10,119 nucleotides of DNA, taken from the NCBI GenBank assembly GCA_015057205.1, contig SVEW01000084.1, positions 1 to 10,119 on the forward strand. Direction: 5' to 3'. The notes beneath the pieces are model-generated. The model was not told where the DNA came from. It saw only the letters and a list, made by a program, of their open reading frames with translations, and did not search any database. This stretch comes from Lachnospiraceae bacterium. GTDB lineage: Bacteria > Bacillota > Clostridia > Lachnospirales > Lachnospiraceae. Below, piece after piece: positions 1-6,136 of the stretch; within the stretch, counting starts at the first letter, position 1, and every line of letters begins with the position of its first letter. The translations under genes were made by a program, and so were the position numbers.

Positions 1-177
1 ACGTCTGTACTCTACCTCTACTTTAGCATCTTCCCTTTTCCAGCGGTAGGTTTTTCCTTTTTCACATCTGTACTCTACCTCTACTTTGTCATCTTCCCTT
101 TTCTAGCGGTAGGTTTTTCCTTTTTCACATCTGTACTCTACCTCTACTTTGTCATCTTCCTTTTTCCAGCGGTAGGT
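1..177. repeat. 63-bp tandem repeat array, about 2.8 copies
   Basis: Units begin at 4, 67 and 130. Units 1 and 2 differ at only three positions; unit 3 follows the consensus for 48 bases and diverges at 178. The first three bases look like the end of another unit, so the array probably continues to the left of the window. The period equals 21 codons. On the minus strand one frame encodes a charged, beta-strand-like unit (VEVEYRCEKGKTYRWKRED plus two residues), but the middle unit carries TAG in place of the Trp codon. That frame is continuous with the stop codon of the ATPase fragment at 184. There are no unique spacers, so this is a minisatellite or a decayed protein-repeat tail rather than CRISPR. 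Confidence 0.88.
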
Positions 178-183
178 ATTTGG

Positions 184-381
184 CTAATAGACTCCCGTTT
201 TTTCTAATCTCATAACCCTTCCATGATTTATAGATAACACATAATCACAGCAAAGCTCTATCAACTCCGGATCATGTGTCGAAACAAGCACCGTTCTTCC
301 ATCCTCCGCAAGAGATTTTAAAAGTTCGGAAACCTTCACCATATGTGAGTAATCAAGTCCTGATGTTGGTTCATCAAACAT
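184..381 (-). pseudogene. ECF/CbiO-type ABC transporter ATPase, C-terminal fragment
   Basis: About 65 residues remain. They open at the Walker B/D-loop (FDEPTSGLD) and run through the switch-histidine segment (STHDPEL) to a natural-looking C-terminus. The spacing and the CCDYVLSINHGRV tail resemble ATPases of energy-coupling-factor (vitamin or metal uptake) transporters. The Walker A, Q-loop and signature motif that should lie upstream are missing; the frame is closed by stops just beyond 387. A full protein would be several times longer, so this piece cannot hydrolyse ATP by itself. The break falls next to the broken 5' end of a divergent LysR fragment. The family call is firm; the specific substrate is unknown. 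Confidence 0.8.
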
Positions 382-396
382 CGGTAATCATCAAGA

Positions 397-864
397 ATGA
401 TTGTTTTCGCTCTGGAAGAACAGACAAAACAGCTTGCTGGCACCACTGTCCACAAGCTGTTTCAAAGTCATATTTATTTAATTTGTGATAAGAACGATCC
501 TCTTGCTGCCAAAAATTTCATTACTGATGAAGACATTTACGGTCGCACTCTTATGGTCGGTGGAGGCTCACCAGCACTTCTTCGTAGTGTGCAGCAAAAA
601 CTCATCTCATCAGGAAAGATTCAGTATTTTAACAGTTCGGATCATGACACCACGCTTACTAACATCGCTTCCGGTAAAGGAATCTGCCTGGCTCCCGGTT
701 TTCTTAACGACCACAGCGGACAGTTTGCATGGATTCCCTATGACTGCGGAGATACCTTCTCTTGTGTCTTGTGTACACATAAAGCAGATCAGCGTGAAAA
801 CCTTAATGCTTTTATTAAAATATTGCAGAAGCTCTACAACGAAGCCGTTGCATTTCCTCTGTAA
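397..864 (+). pseudogene. LysR-family regulator, effector-binding domain fragment
   Basis: This 155-codon frame matches the C-terminal part of a LysR-type substrate-binding domain. It begins in the strand usually reading DIVFALEE, then shows HIYLICDKNDPLA, a middle strand-helix region, the GKGICLAPGF segment typical of the second subdomain, and a closing helix (ENLNAFIKILQKLY). The N-terminal winged-helix DNA-binding domain, linker helix and start of the effector domain are absent: a stop at 385-387 closes the frame and no ribosome binding site precedes the ATG at 397. LysR proteins are normally about 300 residues, so roughly half is lost. It would neither bind DNA nor be well translated. It converges on the acetyltransferase gene, with 53 bases between them. 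Confidence 0.82.
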
Positions 865-917
865 ACTTTTGCAGTATTCCAGTTTTTCTTGGACTGTTCT
901 ACAAACCGGAAGTTGTA

Positions 918-1442
918 TCACAGGATACCCTCATATTCCATCGAACGCGCCTTACAGCTTCCGTCTATTTTCTCGAATTCTCCGTATCCTGCAAAATGAA
1001 GACCGCATTTCTCCATCACGTGTCCAGATGCGAGATTTGGTTCCACGTGACTTGAACAAAAATGAGTAATACCGAATTCTCTTTTGGCAAAATCGATCAT
1101 CGCTTTTGCAGCTTCTGTTGCATATCCCATTTTCCAGCAATCGTATCTGAAGTTATAACCGAATCCCCAAAACCCTTCTTTTTGAGTGCTTGGGCCTATA
1201 CTTCCGCTTCCGATCAGTTCATTATCAGATAGACGAACATATCCGAAATGATACTCTCCATCAAATTCTTCGATAGAGCGCAACCATTCACGTAGTTTTT
1301 CTTTATCAGTATATGTTGGATAGACCATATACTTTGCTACACGTTCATCACTTACCCACTTCCAAACAGCATCCGCATCAGCAACCGTCATCGGGCGCAG
1401 CAGTAAACGCTCAGTACTTATCTCATAATCATGTGCTCTCAT
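918..1442 (-). CDS. GNAT-family N-acetyltransferase (RimJ/RimL type)
   Basis: This predicted 174-residue cytoplasmic enzyme transfers an acetyl group from acetyl-CoA to an amine on a protein, small molecule or antibiotic; the acceptor cannot be read from sequence. The N-terminus shows the RimJ/RimL opening STERLLLRPMTVADADAVWKW (about residues 9-29). The acetyl-CoA loop lies around CWKMGYATEAA (102-112), and motif B follows with N136, S139 and the EKCGLHFAG strand (144-152). Length is normal for the family. I chose the ATG at 1442 because GGAG (1452-1455) stands nine bases upstream; an in-frame ATG at 1457 would add five residues but has only an AAAGG touching it. A promoter lies about 80 bases upstream. 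The gene is monocistronic and appears intact, unlike its neighbours. Confidence 0.9.
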   Translation of the reverse strand: MRAHDYEISTERLLLRPMTVADADAVWKWVSDERVAKYMVYPTYTDKEKLREWLRSIEEFDGEYHFGYVRLSDNELIGSGSIGPSTQKEGFWGFGYNFRYDCWKMGYATEAAKAMIDFAKREFGITHFCSSHVEPNLASGHVMEKCGLHFAGYGEFEKIDGSCKARSMEYEGIL

Positions 1443-1521
1443 TTTGTCGCTCTCCATCCTTTCGCGGCATTGTCAAATTTTACTACCTTTTTTATTGTTT
1501 AATCCTTGATTTCTCATGGAC

Positions 1522-1551
1522 ATTATACTTTATTTATTACAAATCATTCAA
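1522..1551 (-). promoter_or_regulatory. Sigma-A-type promoter for the acetyltransferase
   Basis: On the minus strand, TTGAAT (1546-1551) is followed after 18 bases by a perfect TATAAT (1522-1527) in AT-rich DNA. It points at the acetyltransferase and would start transcription near 1514, giving a leader of about 70 bases. The position and perfect -10 support it; the spacer is one base longer than ideal. Confidence 0.6.
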
Positions 1552-1599
1552 GACCTTTATAAACAAAACTGCTGGTTAGTTTTATTTATCTGTAGATAT

Positions 1600-1776
1600 A
1601 TCCCGCTAAAACAGTGGGCTTACGACGACTCCCGCTCGCCTAAATATCAAAAATTTAAGATTGATAAGTTACCGAAAATCCTCTATAACGAACCATGGGA
1701 TTACCGCGATTACATTCCATATCTGGAATGGCGTTATGGAAAAAAGCAATCCGGCGAAACCGCCTGCTGTTCTTAG
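1600..1776 (+). pseudogene. Unidentified C-terminal coding remnant
   Basis: About 58 codons look like real protein: charged and aromatic-rich with spaced Trp, Tyr and Pro (KQWAYDDSRSPKYQKF, then LPKILYNEPWDY and YLEWRYGKK), ending at TAG 1774-1776. The frame stays open back to an ATG at 1516, but the upstream part is AT-rich, hydrophobic and lacks a ribosome binding site, so I read it as non-coding. I do not recognise the family. The composition contrast and the absence of a start suggest the tail of a gene whose body was lost in the same erosion that broke the ATPase and LysR genes. It could instead be a chance open frame. Confidence 0.35.
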
Positions 1777-1901
1777 ATTCAGAGCCTGAGGGAAACCTTT
1801 TGCTCCACTTTTTCATACGCTACTTGACACTACCGTTCTTTTCTTTGATCAACTGTAGCTCCTCCCCTGTCCGGGCTCCTTCCTCCCGCTTTTGAGAGCA
1901 T
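1777..1901. other. Intergenic stretch without recognisable features
   Basis: The bases between the coding remnant and the operon terminator are pyrimidine-rich on the plus strand. I see no convincing gene, promoter or hairpin here. Confidence 0.5.
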
Positions 1902-1934
1902 AAAAAAAGAGTCCGAAAGCTTCCTCCCGGACTC
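1902..1934 (-). terminator. Rho-independent terminator of the RiPP operon
   Basis: On the minus strand, GAGTCCG (1928-1934) pairs with CGGACTC (1909-1915). The stem can be lengthened by G-U and A-U pairs around a short GAAG loop, and seven T residues follow at once (1902-1908). It lies about 60 bases downstream of the precursor stop codon and closes the minus-strand operon. The reverse orientation has no T-run after the stem, so it acts mainly on the minus strand. Confidence 0.9.
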
Positions 1935-1993
1935 GTGCCTGCAACAGCGTTCTCATCTATTCAATATTCCTCGGAAAAGATTTTTACAGGAGC

Positions 1994-2296
1994 TTACCAT
2001 GGCATCGGAATGATATGCTTATCGCTGGCTATACACCATTCATCACTTGACCAGCACCATCCGCCAGAAACCTTGTCCAGCTCATCATCATCAAGCTTTT
2101 CTCCTTCCACTTCCAAAGCATCAAGATCCTCTGCGCTAATGGCATAACCATTGTCCTTAGCCACCTTTTCTAACGCCTCATTCTTTGTTATTCCGGAATC
2201 CTTCAATTCCTTGAGCGCCGCTTCCATCTTTTCTGCCAGCTCCTTGTTGTTTTTGGTATCCGCCAAAAAACGTTTTAATTCTTCTTTGTTGCTCAT
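1994..2296 (-). CDS. Nif11-like leader RiPP precursor with two Cys-x3-Asp motifs
   Basis: This 100-residue peptide is the presumed substrate of the neighbouring maturase. Residues 1-60 form a Nif11-like helical leader (KEELKRFLADTKNNKEL, then GITKNEALEKVAKDNGYAIS). An acidic segment LDDDELDKVSGG (68-79) ends in the double glycine recognised by C39 exporters. Cutting there leaves a 21-residue core: first heptad WCWSSDE (80-86), second WCIASDK (87-93), then HIIPMPW (94-100). C81/D85 and C88/D92 each give Cys-x3-Asp, as in the substrates of PapB-type ranthipeptide synthases. The core has four Trp and no other Cys. Translation is supported by AAGGAGG (2306-2312) nine bases before ATG. It is the last gene of the operon and ends before a strong terminator. 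Precursor identity is firm; the cross-link type is inference. Confidence 0.93.
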   Translation of the reverse strand: MSNKEELKRFLADTKNNKELAEKMEAALKELKDSGITKNEALEKVAKDNGYAISAEDLDALEVEGEKLDDDELDKVSGGWCWSSDEWCIASDKHIIPMPW

Positions 2297-2315
2297 AATA
2301 TACTTCCTCCTTGTT

Positions 2316-2326
2316 GGTATATTTAT
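2316..2326. repeat. 11-bp direct repeat, left copy (target-site duplication)
   Basis: GGTATATTTAT occurs here and again, exactly, at 2470-2480, immediately outside the two ends of the inverted-repeat element. This is the pattern expected of a target-site duplication. Confidence 0.75.
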
Positions 2327-2469
2327 TAGGTAATTGCGAAACCCTTATGCCACGAACGTGGCATGTTGAATTTGCATAAAAATCGTTCTCGCAAGTTCAC
2401 TTGCAGAGACGATTTATTATGCAAATTGCTCATGCGGCATACGCCGCAGAGCAGTTTCGCAAATATCTA
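2327..2469. mobile_element. 143-bp MITE-like element with terminal inverted repeats
   Basis: The ends TAGGTAATTGCGAAAC (2327-2342) and, on the opposite strand, TAGATATTTGCGAAAC (2454-2469) match at 14 of 16 positions. An 11-bp direct repeat flanks both. The interior holds three back-to-back hairpins: an 8-bp stem at 2347-2364; a long stem at 2369-2427 of about 27 pairs in four blocks; and an 11-pair stem with one bulge at 2427-2453. There is no room for a transposase, so movement would need one supplied in trans. It separates the maturase from the precursor gene and would be transcribed as a multi-arm RNA structure within the operon. Its size, ends and duplication support a non-autonomous transposable element; the parent insertion-sequence family is unknown. 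Confidence 0.8.
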
Positions 2470-2480
2470 GGTATATTTAT
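2470..2480. repeat. 11-bp direct repeat, right copy (target-site duplication)
   Basis: This second exact copy of GGTATATTTAT abuts the right terminal inverted repeat. Removing one copy plus the element would rebuild a short ordinary gap of about 70 bases between maturase and precursor. Confidence 0.75.
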
Positions 2481-2482
2481 AA

Positions 2483-2511
2483 ATAGTAAAAATCATTTTT
2501 GATTTTTACAA
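2483..2511 (-). promoter_or_regulatory. Possible precursor-specific promoter
   Basis: On the minus strand, TTGTAA (2506-2511) and TACTAT (2483-2488) are 17 bases apart, each matching consensus at four of six positions. Initiation would fall near 2476, within the duplicated target site, so the mobile element would lie in the leader of this transcript. The match is weak and the DNA is AT-rich, where chance matches are common. Confidence 0.22.
2486..2509. promoter_or_regulatory. Perfect AT-rich stem-loop after the maturase gene
   Basis: GTAAAAATCA (2486-2495) pairs perfectly with TGATTTTTAC (2500-2509) around a four-base loop, starting 13 bases past the maturase stop codon. No T-run follows on the minus strand, so it is a poor terminator. 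It could be an RNA-processing or stability signal that lets precursor mRNA outlast maturase mRNA, or an operator overlapping the possible promoter. Confidence 0.45.
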
Positions 2512-2522
2512 CTTATCTAATG

Positions 2523-3923
2523 CTAATCAATCCTCATCGCTTCCTTCACAAGACTTCGTACAGCCTCTTCACCAATATTTTTAAAAAAATAACAGGTTCG
2601 CTTGTCAATACCCGGCTGCCCGGTATCTGACACGTTTTGTGCGTAGCACCCACCCCTGCAAGACTTTTGATACTTACAATCCATACACTCCTGATTATCT
2701 TTTAAGTAATCCAAAACCTTGTAATTTACCAGCCTACTACAGGCAGAATGCCAAGTAATCTCTGTCAGTCCCTCTGTAAAGATGCTTGGCATCCTCTCCG
2801 CAATCACATCATAACAAGCAAAGGACATACAGGGAAAAACCTTTCCTACAGAATTGATATGAAGTTTCTTATATACACTCTTACAGCAGAGCATCTGGCT
2901 AAAATCATAATCATCCTCCCAGCTTTTCAGATAGGGAATCCAGTATTCTGTACTATCGCCTCTTCCAGCAAAATACCCGTCCAAACTGATAAGGATTGGT
3001 ATTTTTTCTTTGTAATATTTCGGAAGAAAGTCCTTATATACCTGCCACACCTCATCCTCGGTCAAAGCGTATTCCTCCGCATATTCCTTCCAGACGCCTA
3101 TAACCTTTGGCGCATTCACTCCAAGCTCGGATACACCCGCATCACTAAGCAACTCTACCGTATTAAGAAGTGACTCCTTATTTTTCCGATGAATCATCAT
3201 GGCAGCACTGGCGGAATATCCTCTCTCTTTTAAAAGCGAAAACGCCTTCAAAGCCTTATCCTCTGCCCCCAAAACCCCTCGAAGCCAGTCATGATAACCA
3301 ATCCCGTCAAAGCTTATCTGCACCTTCGGCTTCATCTCATAGCGCTCAAACAATGTAAGAATCCTTTCATCAAGCAGTGCCCCATTGGTATACAGTTTGG
3401 TAACAAGCAGATTTTTCTCATGAATATAGCTTATGATTTCTTCCAAATCCTTTCTTATAAGAGGCTCGCCTCCGGTAATCTGTATGTTCCGGATGCCACA
3501 AGCAGCTATTTCATCAATAATATATTTTGCCCTCTCTAGCGTAAGCTCCGGCACAGCATATCCCGGTGCCGACACCTCACAATGCCTGCAAGAGAAATTA
3601 CATTTTCCTGTAATCGCCCATTGTACGCTTTCGATATATCTTGCCTCGTATTTCGCATATCTCTGATAGGATAAAAGCCGTTCCATGCTATTTTCCGACT
3701 CACAGACGACCTTTAATTCCACCAGTTTTTTTATTACCTGATAAATCTCTTCGGGCAAATCAGCCGGGTCAAGGGTTTCTAGACCGTTACATTTTATCAA
3801 ATACCGGAATTCCTCTTTCCTGAAAAAGAAAATGCTTATATCCCTTCCTCTTACCTTTTGAATGGCAAAAGGTAGATTCTTCCATCCCCGGAATCCATAG
3901 TCTTTATTTAATCTGTAATACAT
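2523..3923 (-). CDS. Radical SAM/SPASM peptide maturase
   Basis: This 466-residue cytoplasmic enzyme is predicted to use a 4Fe-4S cluster and S-adenosylmethionine to make cross-links in the precursor core. Residues 1-85 look like a PqqD-type winged-helix leader-recognition region. The radical SAM barrel follows, with cluster cysteines C108, C112 and C115 (CNFSCRHC) and the SAM-contact motif GGEP (151-154). The C-terminal SPASM domain binds further clusters through C346/C347, C365, C370, then C413, C416, C422, C426 and C444; the CxxCx5Cx3C spacing is classic. It starts six bases after AGGAG, 15 bases downstream of the second ABC gene. Thioether formation at Cys-x3-Asp is inferred from the substrate; a carbon-carbon or epimerising enzyme of the same superfamily cannot be excluded. 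Confidence 0.92.
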   Translation of the reverse strand: MYYRLNKDYGFRGWKNLPFAIQKVRGRDISIFFFRKEEFRYLIKCNGLETLDPADLPEEIYQVIKKLVELKVVCESENSMERLLSYQRYAKYEARYIESVQWAITGKCNFSCRHCEVSAPGYAVPELTLERAKYIIDEIAACGIRNIQITGGEPLIRKDLEEIISYIHEKNLLVTKLYTNGALLDERILTLFERYEMKPKVQISFDGIGYHDWLRGVLGAEDKALKAFSLLKERGYSASAAMMIHRKNKESLLNTVELLSDAGVSELGVNAPKVIGVWKEYAEEYALTEDEVWQVYKDFLPKYYKEKIPILISLDGYFAGRGDSTEYWIPYLKSWEDDYDFSQMLCCKSVYKKLHINSVGKVFPCMSFACYDVIAERMPSIFTEGLTEITWHSACSRLVNYKVLDYLKDNQECMDCKYQKSCRGGCYAQNVSDTGQPGIDKRTCYFFKNIGEEAVRSLVKEAMRID

Positions 3924-3938
3924 TCTCTACTCCTGCCT

Positions 3939-6125
3939 TCACATATTCTTATGAACCTGCTGTCTTCTGACCAGATTCGCGAAAATTCCGTTCTGCGCCT
4001 CTAACTCCTCATAGGTTCCATCCTCTACAATTTTTCCCTTATCAATCACCACAATACGGTCACATTGCCTAATGGTAGACAACCTGTGAGCAATCACGAT
4101 TCGTGTGCATTTCATCCTGTTTAAAGCCTCAGAGACCTTTTTCTGCGTGATATTATCCAGTGCAGAAGTGGCTTCGTCAAAAAACAGCACCTTGGGTTTT
4201 GACGCAATCGCTCTTGCAATGAGGATTCTTTGCTTTTGCCCTCCGGAAACGCCGCCCTGACCTTCGGAAATAACTGTATTAATGCCCATTGGCATTTCCC
4301 TTAGGTCATCTGCAATCCCGGCAATCTCAGCTGCCTCCCATGCCTCCTCCTCCGTCAGTGTTGGCTTGGTAAGAGCAATATTGGAAAAAATACTTCCCTG
4401 CATCAGCTTACTGTTTTGCATAACTGTACCAATCTTATTTCTTACTCCCTTCACATCCAAAGTATCTAAATCCCGGTTATCATAATAGACAGCCCCCCGC
4501 TCCGGCTTCTCAAAGCCTAGCAAAAGCCGCATCAGCGTAGATTTTCCGCATCCAGTCTTTCCTACGATGGCAACATACTCTCCTGCCTTGATTTTAAGGG
4601 AAAAATTCTCAAAAAGATACGGCATTCCCTCGTTGTATCGAAAGCTGATGTTATCAACTCTGATATTCCCGGTCAGCTTCTCTACCGACCTTCCACCGAC
4701 TGCTACCTCCGGTCTCTCCTCTAAGATCGGCTTTACCATATTAAGCATAGAACCGATCATCGCAATGGCTGGCAGTGCTGCTAAAAGTGCTGCAAAGGAT
4801 CCGGTAATGGTTCCAAAAGCCGCCTGAAACGCATAATACTCTGCAATTGCCACATGCCCCTTTAACGCCATATAATAGATAAGCATATTGCCGCATAATA
4901 AAATCATTCCTGCTAAGGTTGTACTGATTTTTAAAAGAAAAGGCGGATTATACTCTAATCTTGCCGATTGATTGTATGCTCCTGCCCATTTTGCAAATGC
5001 TCTTTTTTCACTTCCGGATAACTTAATCTTCTGAATACCGGAAATAATAGCATAATTCATACCATTCGCTTTTGCCTTTAAGGGCATCATTTCATTGGCA
5101 TTTTTATACTTTAGCCTTATCACACTTACCGTTGAAAGAATCAGTAACAAAATCACCACTACTGCCGGTATTAAAAGTGCGGAGGCATAGGTGAGAATCT
5201 GAGCAATATAAATCAAAGAAAAAAGCGTGGAAAGTATCAGGGACAGACCAATATTTAATGCTGCCTCCACAGCCTCATTCATGTACATGACTCTTTGAGC
5301 CAACTCTCCTGAGCTATATGCTCTAAAAAATGCAGCAGGCAACGACAAAAGCCTTGCCATGGTTGCCGCCTCCGTTGCAATGGAGATTCTCGTATTAATC
5401 CGGCTGATCAGAATGGTCTTTATCGCCGTAAAAATCCCAGAGCTTATAGTTGCTCCCATAATAAAGATTCCAATGGCAAGTAAAGTCCTGATACTCCCGG
5501 TATCTATCACACTGCCAAAAATCTGTTTATTCATCCATGGAAGAAGCATTCCCAAAAGTGTAATACCTCCGCTCACAAATAAAAGTCTAATAATATCGGA
5601 TTTAAGTATATTTTTTCTTATAAAACCCACCAATCCAGCAATGCCCGTTTTATCCGATGAAAAGGGCATGTAAAAGGCAATGGCCTCCGTATCAAACAAC
5701 TCCTGTGTATGGGAATCTACCCTTTTTCTGTGTCCGGAAACATAATCAAAATAGGAATATCCGGAAAACTTTCCGGGAACAAAGGCAACCGCAGTATTCG
5801 TATCCTTCCTGCTACCAATCATGGGACCGATAGCGTTTTTATACCAACCAGGGCTTAGTTCTACCTTCCTACGCACGATATTATGCTTGGAAATTCTTGC
5901 GTCAATCATCCCTATCAAATCCTCGTCCACATGTTCATTCTCATCTATCCGGATTCGGTAATACTTTAATATTTCCTCTGTAGCATTTTTTGCAGAAATC
6001 TTATCTGTGACTCTGTCTGCAATAACCTTGCCAAGAACCACTTCACTTGCATCATATAAGACTCTTTCAAAACTATCATCATCCAACCTCTTTCTCAGCC
6101 TGATTTGGTCTTCATACAAACTCAT
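3939..6125 (-). CDS. NHLM-type ABC exporter, ATPase/permease without peptidase
   Basis: This 728-residue membrane protein resembles the second transporter of NHLM bacteriocin export systems. Residues 1-165 form a soluble region with no C39 catalytic residues. Six membrane segments are likely between about 175 and 460, followed by an ATPase domain: Walker A GKTGCGKST (522-530), signature VSGGQKQR (626-633), Walker B VLFFDEATSALD (646-657) and switch H680. All catalytic ATPase motifs are intact. AGGAG (6134-6138) lies eight bases before the ATG and overlaps the end of the C39 exporter gene, 11 bases upstream, which suggests coupled translation. It probably pairs with that exporter as a heterodimer; which substrate passes through it is inferred from context. 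Confidence 0.92.
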   Translation of the reverse strand: MSLYEDQIRLRKRLDDDSFERVLYDASEVVLGKVIADRVTDKISAKNATEEILKYYRIRIDENEHVDEDLIGMIDARISKHNIVRRKVELSPGWYKNAIGPMIGSRKDTNTAVAFVPGKFSGYSYFDYVSGHRKRVDSHTQELFDTEAIAFYMPFSSDKTGIAGLVGFIRKNILKSDIIRLLFVSGGITLLGMLLPWMNKQIFGSVIDTGSIRTLLAIGIFIMGATISSGIFTAIKTILISRINTRISIATEAATMARLLSLPAAFFRAYSSGELAQRVMYMNEAVEAALNIGLSLILSTLFSLIYIAQILTYASALLIPAVVVILLLILSTVSVIRLKYKNANEMMPLKAKANGMNYAIISGIQKIKLSGSEKRAFAKWAGAYNQSARLEYNPPFLLKISTTLAGMILLCGNMLIYYMALKGHVAIAEYYAFQAAFGTITGSFAALLAALPAIAMIGSMLNMVKPILEERPEVAVGGRSVEKLTGNIRVDNISFRYNEGMPYLFENFSLKIKAGEYVAIVGKTGCGKSTLMRLLLGFEKPERGAVYYDNRDLDTLDVKGVRNKIGTVMQNSKLMQGSIFSNIALTKPTLTEEEAWEAAEIAGIADDLREMPMGINTVISEGQGGVSGGQKQRILIARAIASKPKVLFFDEATSALDNITQKKVSEALNRMKCTRIVIAHRLSTIRQCDRIVVIDKGKIVEDGTYEELEAQNGIFANLVRRQQVHKNM

Positions 6126-6136
6126 AGCATCTTCTC

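Noticed and set aside
1..177. CRISPR-like repeat array
   Set aside because: The units are contiguous near-identical 63-bp copies without unique spacers, and no cas genes are visible.
1..208. Hydrophobic open frame on the plus strand through the repeats
   Set aside because: It has no start codon in view and mirrors the minus-strand repeat frame; the hydrophobic residues arise from the antisense of Lys/Glu-rich codons.
610..921. 103-codon minus-strand open frame
   Set aside because: It lies antisense to the LysR domain, whose plus-strand frame shows family motifs; the minus frame shows none.
1471..1476. TTGACA on the minus strand as the acetyltransferase -35 box
   Set aside because: The matching -10 would fall on the ribosome binding site at about 1448-1453, where no TATAAT-like sequence occurs; the 1522-1551 pair is better.
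1994..2296. Lanthipeptide or azole-type (YcaO) pathway for the Nif11 precursor
   Set aside because: No LanM dehydratase/cyclase or YcaO gene is in the window; the adjacent enzyme is radical SAM/SPASM. Genes outside the window could still exist.
2327..2469. The inverted-repeat element as an ordinary rho-independent terminator
   Set aside because: No T-run follows the outer or inner stems on the minus strand, and the flanking 11-bp duplication points to insertion; the true terminator is at 1902-1934.
2748..3173. 141-codon plus-strand open frame
   Set aside because: It is antisense to the SPASM region of the maturase and has no recognisable domain or ribosome binding site.
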